Shown: positions 12,687 through 24,149 of the stretch, piece by piece | Numbering within the stretch: position 1 is the first letter of the stretch | Layout: the number at the start of each line of letters is the position of its first letter | NCBI GenBank assembly: GCA_001949185.1 | Contig: BDGG01000004.1 | Location: 3,877,777-3,941,776 of the forward strand | Reading direction: 5' to 3' | Origin: Ramazzottius varieornatus | Lineage: Eukaryota > Tardigrada > Eutardigrada > Parachela > Ramazzottiidae | DNA: 64,000 bases | Translations under genes and position numbers: made by a program | The notes under the pieces: generated by a model | The model's database searches: none | Told to the model about the DNA's origin: nothing | Seen by the model: the letters and a program-made list of their open reading frames with translations, nothing else

Positions 12687-15547
12687 ATGACGCAGAACAA
12701 GGACAACACGCCGCTCATTGGCATACCATCTGGGAATACCAGAGTTAGCGCGGCTCATAATAAGCCAGCTACAGCCGTCGCTCTCGACAGACCATCAACC
12801 AGCAAGCATGTTCCCAACGGAACTCCACAGACGGTAAGAGGGAGAACGATTACATTGCCACGCTGTTTGGTAAGAATGCTCTTGTTCTCTTTGTGTAGAA
12901 AGTGGTACCAGCTACGGCCCCAAAGTCAACGAATCCCGTCCATATAGAAGATCCTCTGTCCCAAGACGTCGTTCCCACCAGCTACATCGGTCGCGCCTTA
13001 CGATCCATCCGGGTAAGAGACGCCGATCATTACTCGATTTGAATACTATCAAGTTCCCCAAAAATTTAGTATTGCCTCGCTGCATGGCTGGCTGACCTTT
13101 CTTGGAAACGTTTCCCGTTCTCGCGAAATCTACAGGCCGTTAATGATCTTTTGCCGTCTTTTGAATTCAGCATCGAATGCGATGGTTCCGAGGGATAATG
13201 TTCGGGGACGACGAGGAAGGCAAGACTAATGCGCCACCTGCACCTCCATCTTTGAACAAAGACCCGAAGACTGACCCGAACTACCGAATTTGGGGAATGC
13301 GGTATGACAATTCGTTATATCTGGTCTAGTACTTCGTTTAAACATCAGCGTTTATGTTCCGGTCCTTCCCGTAGATTCCGTCCGGAATGGGTGATCGATC
13401 CCAGTTCCAACGCCTATTATCGCTGGCTTGCCATCCTGTCCATCGCCATTGTTTATAATACTGTGATCGTTGTGCCCAGGGCTGTTTTCGATGAGCTACA
13501 GGAAGGAGATTACGTCATTGCATGGTTCGTTCTGGATTACATTAGCGACGCCATGTACGTCGCTGACATGATCATCCATGTCATTACGGGTACGTTTCAA
13601 CTGGTCGTCAGTCTTGATCAACTACGGGTGTCTAAAATTCCTCTGGTATCGTCCCAGGCCATCTTGAGCAAGGTCTGCTAGTTCGCGAGCCCCGAAAACT
13701 CATTCGATCCTACTTCCGGAGTTTCACCAGCAAGCTCGACATCCTATCCATCTTGCCAACCGACATAGCCTTCATCTTCACTGGTATCAAGTCGCCGTAT
13801 CCTATTGTTCGCCTCAATCGGCTGCTACGCTTGCCACGCTTATCCGAGTTTGTCTACCGTACCGAAACAAGAACTAATTTCCCTAATGCTTTCCGCATTG
13901 CCAACCTAATCCTCACCATCATTGTCATCATCCACCTCAACGGTTGCGTCTATTACGCTATCAGCAAGAGCATCGGACTGGCATCGGATAACTGGGTTTA
14001 TCCAGGCGCGGCTTACTGGCGAATCGGCCCTAAGGAAGAACTTCACGGTCATATGAACGAAGAAGGTACGATAAAGATCCCTTCCACTAGCCAGAGAACA
14101 AACCAGTAAAACATTCAACTTGGTTTCAGCTCATCCTCACGGTGACGAATTCACCACCCATTCCCCCGCCCATTTCGCCTACTCAAACACTACTGAACTG
14201 GCTCTTCAAACTACGTCCGTCCGACCACATAGCAATTACGACGACCCTCTCATTCAGAAATACGTGTGGAGCTTTTACTGGTCTACATTAACACTTACCA
14301 CCATTGGTGAGGTCCCCGGTCCCGTCAAGGAGGTCGAGTACATCTTCGTTATCATGGACTTCCTGGTTGGAGTCCTCATCTTTGCCACCATCGTCGGTAA
14401 CGTTGGCAGTATGATCAGTAACATGAACGCTTCTCGAGTGGAGTTCCAGAATCGCATGGACGGTAAGAATCTACCATCGGAGAAAGTTGATCAGAATTAC
14501 AAAATGATTTTGCTTGTAGGAGTCAAGCAGTACATGGAATTCCGAAAAGTCGGAAAAGAACTGGAGAACCGAGTTATCAAATGGTTCGATTACCTGTGGT
14601 CGAACAAGCAGTCCCTTGATGAGGAGTCCGTCCTGTCTACTTTACCCGATAAACTGAAGGCCGAGATAGCCATGCATGTCCATCTCGACACGCTGAAACG
14701 CGTCAGCATCTTCCAAGATGTCGAACCTGGCTTGCTGGTGGAACTCGTCTTGAAACTGAAACTACAGGTGGGTCTCTTCTTAACATTGCAGAAGTGTGAA
14801 GGCGTTTACAGTATACAGACCAGAAGGCAAACTTTGTTTATGTAGGTCTTCAGTCCTGGTGATTACATCTGCCGGAAGGGCGACATCGGAAAGGAAATGT
14901 ACATTGTGAAGCGTGGACGATTGAGCGTTGTGGCGGACGACGGTGTTACCATCTTCGTAACGTTGAGCGATGGAAGTGTCTTCGGAGAGATCTCCATCTT
15001 GAACATCGTGGGGAACAAGACCGGAAACAGACGAACCGCTAACGTGCGCAGCATCGGCTACAGCGACCTCTTCTGCTTGTCAAAGGTTCGTTCGATCAAG
15101 CTCAGAACTGATTAGTAGTAACGACCGATTATTGTTTTACAGGATGACTTGTGGGATGCTCTGACCGAATACCCGGAAGCAAAGAAGAAGCTGATTGAGC
15201 GAGGTCGACAAATCTTGATGAAGGATGGCTTACTGGACGAAGAGGCAGTCCGAGAGGCGGAAAAGCGGCAACAGAATGTAGTGGACAAAATAGACCGACT
15301 GGAAACGGATGTTGATAATGTCCAGACGCGGTTCGCCCGACTCCTTGCAGAGTACTCTTCTTCCCAGCAGAAGCTGAAACAAAGAATAACAAAGTTGGAA
15401 GATAATTTACAGCGACGCCGTACACGAGCCCGCATCACGCCACTCAACAACAACGATGAGAAGACCGCGCCGAACAAGAAGGATTCCGCGGACGATCACA
15501 CAGAGCAGTCGGGCAACGAAAGCGGCGGGAAAGTCACACAAATTTGA
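12687..15547 (+). CDS. Cyclic nucleotide-gated cation channel, alpha (CNGA/TAX-4) type
   Basis: Plasma-membrane cation channel opened by cGMP/cAMP, typical of sensory neurons. Nine exons: 12687-12833, 12899-13012, 13171-13301, 13375-13589, 13658-14065, 14130-14462, 14520-14767, 14846-15085, 15143-15547. They give 746 residues with all phases consistent. Start chosen at ATG 12687 ([10 protein letters not shown]). Polar N-terminus to about residue 130; S1-S4 follow, with S1 near [15 protein letters not shown] and S4 in [12 protein letters not shown]. The pore [15 protein letters not shown] carries the CNG filter TIGE (CNGA proteins usually have TIGETPPP). S6 is [20 protein letters not shown], then the C-linker (VIKWFDYLW) and the cyclic-nucleotide-binding domain at about 520-630 ([46 protein letters not shown]). 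A coiled-coil CLZ-like segment ([20 protein letters not shown]) near 660-710 is typical of A-type subunits that trimerise. AATAAA at 15721 is a likely polyadenylation signal. Confidence 0.95.
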
Positions 15548-16294
15548 TAGAAAGCTTCTTCAAGAAAATTTTAAAGCTACAATTATATACCTGCTGTACA
15601 ATTCTCGTCTTGAATAGAAGGCCGCGTTTCTGCATCTTGCACAAAGCTTTCCCAATCCAAACTTGCACATTCGTTGTTCTGGCCATTACCCAAGCGACAG
15701 ACCTCCACGCTTCTTTTTCCAATAAATCCATCGTTTCTCCGTACCATATCCCAATTTGAATCCTAGTCAGAGTCAGGTGACTGCGATGGGTGACGAGCCG
15801 GAGTGGTTTGGAAATTTTTGAGAAGGACTGCATGGAGGAGTACAAAAGTCTGCAGAGTGCAGACCCGCCAGACAGTATCCGTGGTGTCCAAAGGTCAAAA
15901 CTTACCCTAAGGGGTGCAAAGCAAGTACAGGCGGACCCAGGGCAGAGCTTATCAGCACTCCGGTGGTCAGGGCTGTTTGGCCATCAGATTTTCCAAAACT
16001 TGGATCATTTTTTTCAAAGGATCACTTCGTGAAGGCCGCCGTTTCCGATTTGTCCCTTTGAATCTCGTTTTGGATTTCGGACCTGAACACTGAAATTGTT
16101 GAGTTCTTCACCCGTTGTGGATCGGACATTGCCGTCGGGACTCTCGCTGAGGAGAAGCAGGTGCGTCCAGGTAGGCCTTAAATTACAAAATGGTCGCTTC
16201 GGTTGTGGACTTTCTATATTCTTCGCAAATGACTCGTACTCAGTCGCATTGCAGGGGTTTTACGAAGAGCTCATTGGATACGGATCTTCACGAC
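15548..16294 (+). other. Channel 3' UTR and 5' UTR of the next gene
   Basis: This holds the channel 3' UTR, then a likely noncoding first exon of the next gene ending GAGAAGCAG|GTGCGT near 16161. The matching acceptor is CATTGCAG just upstream of the ATG at 16295. No protein-coding exon is supported here. Confidence 0.4.
15721..15726 (+). terminator. Polyadenylation signal AATAAA downstream of the CNG channel
   Basis: Canonical AATAAA about 174 bp after the channel stop codon, in the sense direction. It is the first such hexamer I see 3' of the gene. Confidence 0.5.
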
Positions 16295-18819
16295 ATGTCT
16301 AGCGAAAGCAGCGCCACTGCTACCGCAGTATCACCTACAGCAACACAACCTGCTACTCCTGCGCCAGTGACTCAGGACACCACAGCTGCTGCTCCGGACG
16401 CAGTGACTCCAATCATGATCAAGCTAGAGAGTGCTCATTCGGAAACTTCGATACTTGCTCCGGAGAAGATATCCATGAGTTCGACCGCTGGCTTGTCGTC
16501 GGACGCGGCTGAAACTGCACCCGAACCTTCGCTGCAGCCCGTCAGCGCGACTTCCACCGTGTCCAACTCACCGTCAAAGCCCAAAGCCGATGCACTACCC
16601 ACCTCTTCGGAATCCCTAGCTGCTGTGGCAGTTCCAGGTCAGCAGTATGTCGTTATGCTTCAGTCTGATCCGTCTGGAAAGCTTGTAGGAACACTGCCCC
16701 CAGGTTCGTCTGGCTGATCGTGGTTGAGAGATGGAAATTACTCTTGCTATATAAGTCGATTGATTTGGCCACATTGATTAAACGAGCTTAAATGACTTAA
16801 TGATGGAATCTTTCCTTTAGGTTTCACGGCCGCTAGCGGAGCAGTAGTTCGTCCGAACATCACGCTGAAACGAGGGGCGAGCAAAACGATGCTGGCCACC
16901 ACGGGTCCGAGTCAATCCAGCATCTCGAAGCCCATGATGATCGCAAAGCCTGCTGGTAGGCTTCTGCAAGTTCTACTTGCTGGAGCAGAAATATCACGTA
17001 CACTAGTTCTTTTTTTGAGTCTCATCTTTCGTTTTCTTCCAGCGCCTACGCCGCGTCCTGTCCTTAGCGGAACAAGCCAAGCTGTCAAGACGGTTACTGT
17101 TCCGTCTGTGGTCACTTCCAGCGGCGTCATCCCCGGCGTGACACAAGTCTTCTTGCCAGCAGTTTCCTCCACTGGTCCTTCCATCGCTGCCCCTTCCAGG
17201 TTCGTAGATAAAATACAAATGCCGAATGGAGTTCTGTAAAAAATCAGACCAAAAACTATTTACTCTTCCTTAGTGCTTCCGGACCTTCACCAAACGCCAT
17301 GGGCGCCTCGGCTGCCACAGTGAAGCCACCTGTTAGGGCCAACACAGTGGTCAAGACTAAACCTTCCGCTGCAGCCGCTACCGTCGCAAACGGCGCGACG
17401 AACGCTGCTTCCGCTTCCAGCGTGAACGGTGCTGCTCGAAGTGTCACAATCAAGACAGGCGTCATGTCGAATGGCGCTGGTGGTGGTATCGGTACGGGTA
17501 TAGTGAAGAAGGTCGCTTCCAAGAGCGCGACCACCATCATTCCGACCAAGACTGGAATGAAGACGGCGGGTGGGCACACTGTAACGGCCAAGGTTTTGAA
17601 TAAGCCTTTGACATCTTATGATAAGGCACTGCAACAGAAACGGGCACTGTCAGAGAGCGTGACGAAGTTTAGGAAGGTAGAGAAGGCGATGCTAGCTGGA
17701 CGTCCGGACCAATCTACGCCGTTCACATATGCCGAGATCTTCCATCACGCTGCCGTGTCGTTCTCAAGGATGGCGTCTCTAACTACGCATGTATCACTGG
17801 AAAGCCAGACTTCCATAGAACAACGACGATGGACGCCCGAGCTGATCAATAAGTTTGTTAGTTCAATCAACACCTTCGCGACTTCACTGAAAGAGGTACG
17901 AACATGGTAGAGCATTTTTCTGGATCGTTTTCTTAGGTGGCGTACTATCCCAGGTTAACTGGCCGCTGGCATGCGCCACTTTGAAGAAAAAAATCTGGTC
18001 GAGTTTGTCTAAAATCTGTTGTGGGTTTCAGGTGGGAGATGAACTGAAGAAGAAGCACGAACAGCAAATCGTGACCAACTTAAAGCGTAAAGCCGAGACA
18101 GAGATGGCGAACGCGAAGAAGTCAGCCACACTCAACACCACGCAAGAGGGAACTGGTCCGAAGACCACTCCGAATGTGATGAATAGTTTCCTCTCTTCCG
18201 TCGTGAGTGCAGCCACAAAGACCACCGACAAGGAGACTGAAGAAGCTTCCAAGCACCCACTGAGCACGGCCACCACCCTCGGCCATAAGCCTGCCGAACC
18301 CGTCAACGGGACAAATATCAAGCCTTCTCCAGCAACTTCCACGGTACCAACAGTTCCCGCGGAAGCAAGGGCGCCTTCGGTTGGAGGGGCAGGCACACCG
18401 ACTGCTGAGGTGCAGAGCGGGAAACCGGCACCTGAAAGCACAAGTTATGTTTCCTCGGAAGCTGCCACTAAGAGTACCGTTAACGTGACGGCACCGTCGA
18501 CTTCGACCGATGGTACATCTTCTGCTGCTGAGGCTGGTGTGAACGTACCAGTAGATACTTCACAGGCAGGTGATGCTGATGCGGGAAATCTGACGGAACC
18601 TTCGGTTGAAGGTGGCTCGCGGTCTGTCGAACCTGCAGTACCGCAACCTAGTCGCTCTACAGATACCATACCGAAAGGTAATCAACGTTGAAATTAAACT
18701 TCCAATTTTGCAAGTAATGAGTTTATTTCGCTCATTTAAGCGATGTTTGTTTTGCAGAACAAGACATTGAAATGCCGGACGCTTCGGCGATGCCGATTGT
18801 ACCTGTTACCTCGACATGA
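16295..18819 (+). CDS. Unrecognised Ala/Ser/Thr/Pro-rich protein with a short conserved-looking helical module
   Basis: Exons 16295-16703, 16821-16955, 17043-17199, 17274-17895, 18032-18677 and 18758-18819 give 676 residues with fully consistent phases. Most of the protein is low complexity (A, S, T, P, V and G), as in disordered transcription or chromatin co-regulators. One stretch is different: about 110 residues around 388-500 (SYDKALQQKRALSESVTKF, FTYAEIFHHAAVSFSRMA, WTPELINKFVSSINTFATSL, then the Lys-rich VGDELKKKHEQQIVTNLKRK). It is probably helical and is where homology should be sought. There are no membrane segments or signal peptide. The ATG at 16295 follows a likely 5'-UTR acceptor, and the C-terminus is EMPDASAMPIVPVTST. 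I do not recognise the family; a nuclear cofactor is only a guess from composition. The intron at 17896-18031 carries a copy of the foldback repeat. Confidence 0.75.
17919..18005. repeat. Foldback (hairpin) repeat, copy 1, intronic
   Basis: The left arm includes GGATCGTTTTCTTAGGTGGCG (17922-17942 region). The right arm includes ATGCGCCACTTTGAAG (17971-17986) and then AAAAAAATCTGGTC. The loop contains AACTGGCCGCTGG. It is a diverged member of the family best seen at 32733-32857 and 63833-63955, and lies inside an intron of the 16295-18819 gene. Confidence 0.6.
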
Positions 18820-19393
18820 TTCTCTGATGCGATTTACATCTCTCTGAAGGTATACAATTGTGGACGATGATTTGTTGGAGTTCATCTTTGTTGACAAGAA
18901 GGACATCTTGCATTGCAGTATACGAATGGTAGTAAATGAGCAATGGGCAGAGTAGACCAGTAAGGCGTGGCTAGTTTGAGAAGTATGGAGCGGCAACGAA
19001 ATGAAAATTGCCTTTAATCGACCAATCAAGATTTTCGAAGTTAGAGATTCTATGCCTTCATTGGTTATCTGGGGATATTCTTTGATTTCATGCCCCGCTT
19101 CATATGATGTCACCTGGCCGCGCCTTACTGATCTACTCTGCCCACTGCTCAAATTTTATTTGAATTATCAAATCTTTCTGCAGTAGAACTGTTACTTTGG
19201 TAAACGCGATTAAAACCTTTTTACGCAGTATACAGATCAGTATGTAACTGAACTCCGGCAAAGTAAAACAGGAAAGAAAAACAGTCAAACACCTGTTGCA
19301 ACTTAATTGTACCCGGCTTGAAAATATCACAGCGAGGAGAGAATCAGCAACTTGAAACTGAATTCGCACGAAAAAATTCATCAGATGAGAACG
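18820..19393. other. 3' spacer between two convergent genes
   Basis: The spacer between the plus-strand gene ending at 18819 and the minus-strand gene ending at 19394. It should hold both 3' UTRs. No open frame in it has support. Confidence 0.5.
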
Positions 19394-21981
19394 CTATTTT
19401 GACAAATTCAGCACCTCGCTCAAGTCGAAAGGGGGAATCATGTTTCGGGAATTTCCCATTATGAAGGGAGTGGAAGTAACTGGTCGCCCTCGGCGGTTTC
19501 CACCTCTGGCTGCATTGCTGTGAGGAGCGTTGGGATGCTGAGCTGAATACAACTGGCCGAAGAGGCGTTCGTTAGAGCTCGAACTGGAGCTTTCTTTCTC
19601 GGACATCTTAACCACTTCGTCCAACACAGTGTCTATCTTTTTCACTAAGGAAGTCACTCTAGAGTTTTTGACCATCAATCGTGCGCTGGCCTGGGTCGCT
19701 GCATCTTTCAACACAGTCAGATCGGGCAATACAACGCCGGGAACTTCTGGCGGTCCGGTACATTCAAGAAAGGCCGCACTCTGAACCAAGCTCGCCTAGA
19801 AAACGAGAAATTGAAATAACAGAGTGAGAGCTCCGCAGACGAAGTTGGCAGAATTGTTTTCCCAAATGACACACGTTCTTTGTGTTATTGGCCAGAAGCG
19901 TGTGCCACTTAAGAAAACTATCTGGCCGATGGTTTTTAGGTCCCAAATACCGTAGGAACGAATGAACAGAGTCACGAAGATTCTCACCTGTACAGCTGCT
20001 GTATCGACGAAAGAATTGGCCGTCAACTGCAGCGCTCGAGCAGATTCTTGATGGACGAAGTTCTGCACATCTTGGTAGTGACTTTCAACAGACTGACGGA
20101 CAGTCTTGGCCTCCTTCAGCTTTACCGGCAACTCGATGGCCAGGACCGCTTGGTTCTTTTCCGCGAGCACTTCCGAATGTCCGATGAAGCTGTTCATGAA
20201 AGCCCAACCGTTCTCCAATTTCGCGTGCAGTTCTTTCTGGAAACGAGAACTTCAACACGACTTCGAAAGAACATCATCGTGACTTCGACGAAACGAGTCT
20301 AGAGTTGCTCGTACACGTACCACTTTGGCTTCGAGCTGTGTCTCCGACAGAGCGCAATAAGGGATCTCAAAGCCGGTCGCAGGATCTATTTGGGAAGGAA
20401 CTTCAGCCGCTTCTCGTGCTTCGCGCTCTGCGGCAAATCTTTTGAAGATTATGTCACAAAATTCTCTCTTGGCAGCCGCCGCTATCAGCTCCATTCCGTG
20501 TTCCAGACGCATGCTATAGCACACAACGCCTCGACTGTAGTCCTAGTTACCGTATCAACGTGCGTACAACAGAAATGGTTTCGTACCCAAACGATATCTT
20601 GTTCAGCTGATTCACAATTTTCTCGCGATCTTTGATGGCACGTTCCTTTAGTGACTTCAGCTCTTCGTCAAGCGTCTTGGACTTGGCTCGCTGATGTCCT
20701 ACTGCTGCCAGCGACTCATCATACAGGGAACCTGCAGCCAGCGTGGCTGAGAGATAATCTTGCACCGAAGTTTGCGATGCACTAAAAAGCAAAATTGCCG
20801 CTCAGTCGACCAGTATTGACTATTCGGTAATCATACTAGGAAGTGGAAAGTGGTTTATCGGCAATCAGGTCACGTACCTTATCAGGGCTCCGATTTTTTC
20901 TTTCATAATGGTTAGTTGCGGCTGATTCAGCTGAAGGAGAACCTGTTGGACGAACGAATGCAAGGGAAACCCTCCTTCCAAGAGCTTCTTGGACCGGAAG
21001 TCAATTCGGGACTGCACGACTTTGCTGAATAAAGAGAAGAACGTTAAAAAGAAAGTTCTAGTTCTGATCATCACCCTCTCAGCTGCTTACAGCTCCTTTT
21101 CCCGCTTAGTAATGGACGTGTTGGGATCGTCTGAGTTGCGTTGCCTCAAAGCTTCTCGTTCGGTAATTACATCCTTCAAAGCGGCAAAGTTTGGTCCAAA
21201 GTCTCCTCCGATAACCACGGCAGAGTTTTCCATTTCGTTCCTACGGTGAAAATATCCCAGCGTAAGCACTTCTAAGACGAATCCACGTTACGAAGTGCAT
21301 CCTTGCGCGCAGGTATGAGAGTGCCTACTTTTGTTTCGCTACAACCCAGTCCGTACTCGTGCAGAAAATATCCTCCACTTCCCTTATTTTGAACTTCGAC
21401 TGATCCACTTCAACCTGTACCGTTCGTTCGAGCTGCTCATAGAATGGCACACTTATGGAAGAAGTCGGTGGTAGGAGAGTATCCGAATCTAGATCAAAAG
21501 ACACAGGTGTAGAAACTGGAAGAACAAAGCTTGGCTTGCACTTGCAAAGTTTTATATTTCAGACAGCGGGTGCGATACCTTGGGATTGCTTGTTCTGCTC
21601 CCTTTCCTCCAGCGTTTTAGTAACGGCACGGCAGAATGACAGAGCTTCGATTTCGTGGTTGACTTGTCTCTTAATTTCTTCTACCGTTTGAAGTTTCTCC
21701 GGGATCTGAATCTTCGATGCAACAGACGTGAACTTTCCAGCTTTCTTCGGTGCAGCCTGCTTTCCTTTCAGCGTTCTCTCCAGCAGATCAGCAATCCTTG
21801 CTCCATCTGGTATTCCTCGAAATCTGCGTACAGCGAAACAACGATGCTATTTCCGAATAGTCGATCCGCTACTAGTGCTCATGAATATCTGCAGGACTTC
21901 GAAAACATACCTTGCAATGATGGCCTCTCTCTGCGCCACTGATAAATTGTTGGAGTCGAAACCCATCGAGCATGAAGACAT
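19394..21981 (-). CDS. Unrecognised coiled-coil-type protein, 619 aa
   Basis: Nine exons (complement): 21911-21981, 21579-21823, 21329-21515, 21091-21240, 20878-21024, 20587-20781, 20321-20534, 19988-20236, 19394-19795. They total 1860 nt in frame. The start MSSCSMGFDSNNLSVAQREA at 21981 fits a first coding exon. The body is largely helical and charged (KLQTVEEIKRQVNHEIEALS, LDEELKSLKERAIKDREKIV, KELHAKLENGWAFMNSF, SVESHYQDVQNFVHQESARA, LMVKNSRVTSLVKKIDTVLD). The tail is Ser/Asn/Gly/Arg-rich and ends FDLSEVLNLSK. There are no membrane segments, zinc motifs or catalytic motifs. A conserved-looking phrase is DPATGFEIPYCALSETQLEA near residues 330-355. Compatible roles are cytoskeletal, kinetochore, vesicle or nuclear-pore scaffolds, but I could not assign one. 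Intron 8 contains a degenerate foldback repeat. Confidence 0.75.
19845..19930. repeat. Foldback repeat, copy 2 (degenerate), intronic
   Basis: Left arm TTTTCCCAAATGACACACG, loop with GTTATTGGCCAGAA, right arm CGTGTGCCACTTAAGAAAA. It lies in the last intron (19796-19987) of the coiled-coil gene. It is the most diverged of the copies, but arms, loop and spacing still match. Confidence 0.5.
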
Positions 21982-22119
21982 CTTTGCAGGGCTGTCTTTT
22001 GTTGTGTTGACGGTAGGCCTCCGGATCTATCGTGGAACAAGATTCAGGAGCCACGAACGAGAACTTGGATCCGGACTGTCGAGGATAAACTTGGGAAAAT
22101 TGATGAAGATACCAACAAG

Positions 22120-22745
22120 TACGAGGTAAAACTAGCGGACTTGTCCGCNNNNNNNNNNNNNNNNNNNNNNNNNNNNNNNNNNNNNNNNNNNNNNNNNNNN
22201 NNNNNNNNNNNNNNNNNNNNNNNNNNNNNNNNNNNNNNNNNNNNNNNNNNNNNNNNNNNNNNNNNNNNNNNNNNNNNNNNNNNNNNNNNNNNNNNNNNNN
22301 NNNNNNNNNNNNNNNNNNNNNNNNNNNNNNNNNNNNNNNNNNNNNNNNNNNNNNNNNNNNNNNNNNNNNNNNNNNNNNNNNNNNNNNNNNNNNNNNNNNN
22401 NNNNNNNNNNNNNNNNNNNNNNNNNNNNNNNNNNNNNNNNNNNNNNNNNNNNNNNNNNNNNNNNNNNNNNNNNNNNNNNNNNNNNNNNNNNNNNNNNNNN
22501 NNNNNNNNNNNNNNNNNNNNNNNNNNNNNNNNNNNNNNNNNNNNNNNNNNNNNNNNNNNNNNNNNNNNNNNNNNNNNNNNNNNNNNNNNNNNNNNNNNNN
22601 NNNNNNNNNNNNNNNNNNNNNNNNNNNNNNNNNNNNNNNNNNNNNNNNNNNNNNNNNNNNNNNNNNNNNNNNNNNNNNNNNNNNNNNNNNNNNNNNNNNN
22701 NNNNNNNNNATTTCACGCGGACAAGTCCGCTAGTTTTACCTCGTA
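22120..22745. repeat. Assembly gap bounded by a perfect 29-bp inverted repeat
   Basis: Bases 22120-22148 (beginning TACGAGGTAAAACTAGCGG and ending TTGTCCGC) are exactly reverse-complementary to 22717-22745. Between them are N at 22149-22709 and the short sequence ATTTCAC. The inner 14 bases GCGGACTTGTCCGC are themselves nearly palindromic. This looks like the two termini of a DNA transposon or MITE whose interior was not assembled. An assembly fold-back artefact is also possible. The ends are TA dinucleotides, which would suit a TA target site, but TA is self-complementary so this is not proof. Confidence 0.7.
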
Positions 22746-23590
22746 TAAAGAACATTAAGAAAGTAAACAGAGCGAGAATTTATGGTGAACTGGCCGCCTT
22801 CGGCAGAACTCAGGACAGATCGGTCGGGCGCCTCGGTTCCCCGTACCGCGTCGCCCGATGAGAATCTTCGGCCCATCGTGAGCCTTACCCGGCTAGCTCG
22901 GTCTTGGAGCAAGATTCGCATTTCGCAACCCGTCTTTCCGACAAGTTGGATGTCTTATTTAATTTTATTAATTTTGACTGGAGAATAGACCTGTTTCGCA
23001 AGTCACGTTTCGGCTCTGAATAGAATAGAATCTTATGATTTCAAACTGTTGTCAGTTTCTGTGCAGAAACCGTTTCGCGGTTTGCTCACTTCCGGCACAG
23101 AATATTAGCATAAAGGAATATTAGGCCGCGCGAGTTCAGCAGGGCATCGGAATTCGCGGGGCCTGTCATTTAGCCCTCTACTGGATAAAGCCCGGACTTC
23201 TTTCGCTTTTTCTGGCGATAGTTTCGGGAAGACAATTGTCTCTTCCTAACTTCAATACTAGTTTCGGTCGAAAAAATGATGGATTTCGAGAAGGAACGAG
23301 AGCGGAAGTCAAGTGGTGCAATGTGGGAGAGGCGTGTAGCTCGGATCACTTGACGCGCCAAGTCCAATTCGTTGATTGGCCTGATCACGCTCCACTCCAC
23401 CAAAATTTAAAAGTTCGACCAAAGTGGTCAATAGTACAATCAACTCAGCTTGCACAGAATTTCAAATTCTTTGCAGCGATACTAGGCAAAACATAGTAAG
23501 CAATGGATAACTGCACAGCATAAAACCTATACTTATGCTGTGCAAACCGAAAGCATGACGTGCGAAACAGGTCCAATGAGAATCTCGTAG

Positions 23591-23758
23591 TACACGGGCC
23601 TGGCCTAAATATGGGGATGGACAAAAATATGGGGAACGGAGCGAAAGCGACACGGGCCAGCTAAGGTTGACCAATCAGCTAAATCAATCGAAGCACAGTC
23701 GCTTTCGTTCCGTTCCCCATAGTTTTGTCCATCCCCATATTTAGGCCAGGCGGGTGTA
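23591..23758. mobile_element. MITE-like palindromic element, about 165 bp
   Basis: Long inverted arms: 23599-23653 (CCTGGCCTAAATATGGGGAT, GGACAAAAATATGGGGAACG, GCGAAAGCGAC) and their complement at 23698-23750 (GTCGCTTTCGTTCCGTTCCC to TTAGGCCAGG). The arms are nearly identical over about 50 bp around a roughly 45-bp centre. The outermost bases TACACGGG/CGGGTGTA extend the inverted repeat, leaving TA at each edge. That suggests a TA-inserting, Tc1/mariner-like non-autonomous element. No coding capacity. Confidence 0.75.
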
Positions 23759-24149
23759 CCAGTAATCACGGACGTTGTCGGACGATGTCCAGCGGCTCGA
23801 CCATCATTTTTCTGAATTAACACTTGTTAAACAGGCTGGACCTATCGCAGACAAGGCAACACATGTTTTTGCGAGTTCTGATCCCGGGAGAATGCAATGA
23901 TGGTTTCCGTATGACTGAAAGGATTGATTGCGCGTAACAGCCAGTGGGATACGGAAGCGTTAGTTGAGCCTCAAGAAAAAACAGTTCTACCAGAAAATTG
24001 TGTAAAGATACACGTAAAGAAGCTAAGATTTTCAAAGGGAAGAAGAACTGAGTTATGTTCATTGTATACTAATGCCGACCGCTACTTGCGTTAGAAACTT
24101 ATCACGTAAACATTAGACATCATAAAAGGTCAGAAAAAATCAACAACCC

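Larger units (their letters stand above)
21982..24149. other. Gene-free, repeat-rich spacer
   Basis: This contains the run of N with its inverted-repeat flanks (22120-22745) and a MITE-like palindrome (23591-23758). Beyond those and probable promoter and UTR sequence for the flanking genes, I see no gene. The open frame that spans the Ns is an artefact. Confidence 0.5.

Noticed and set aside
22132-22758. Long open frames on both strands across the N run
   Set aside because: They exist only because undetermined bases cannot give stop codons. There is no sequence to support them.
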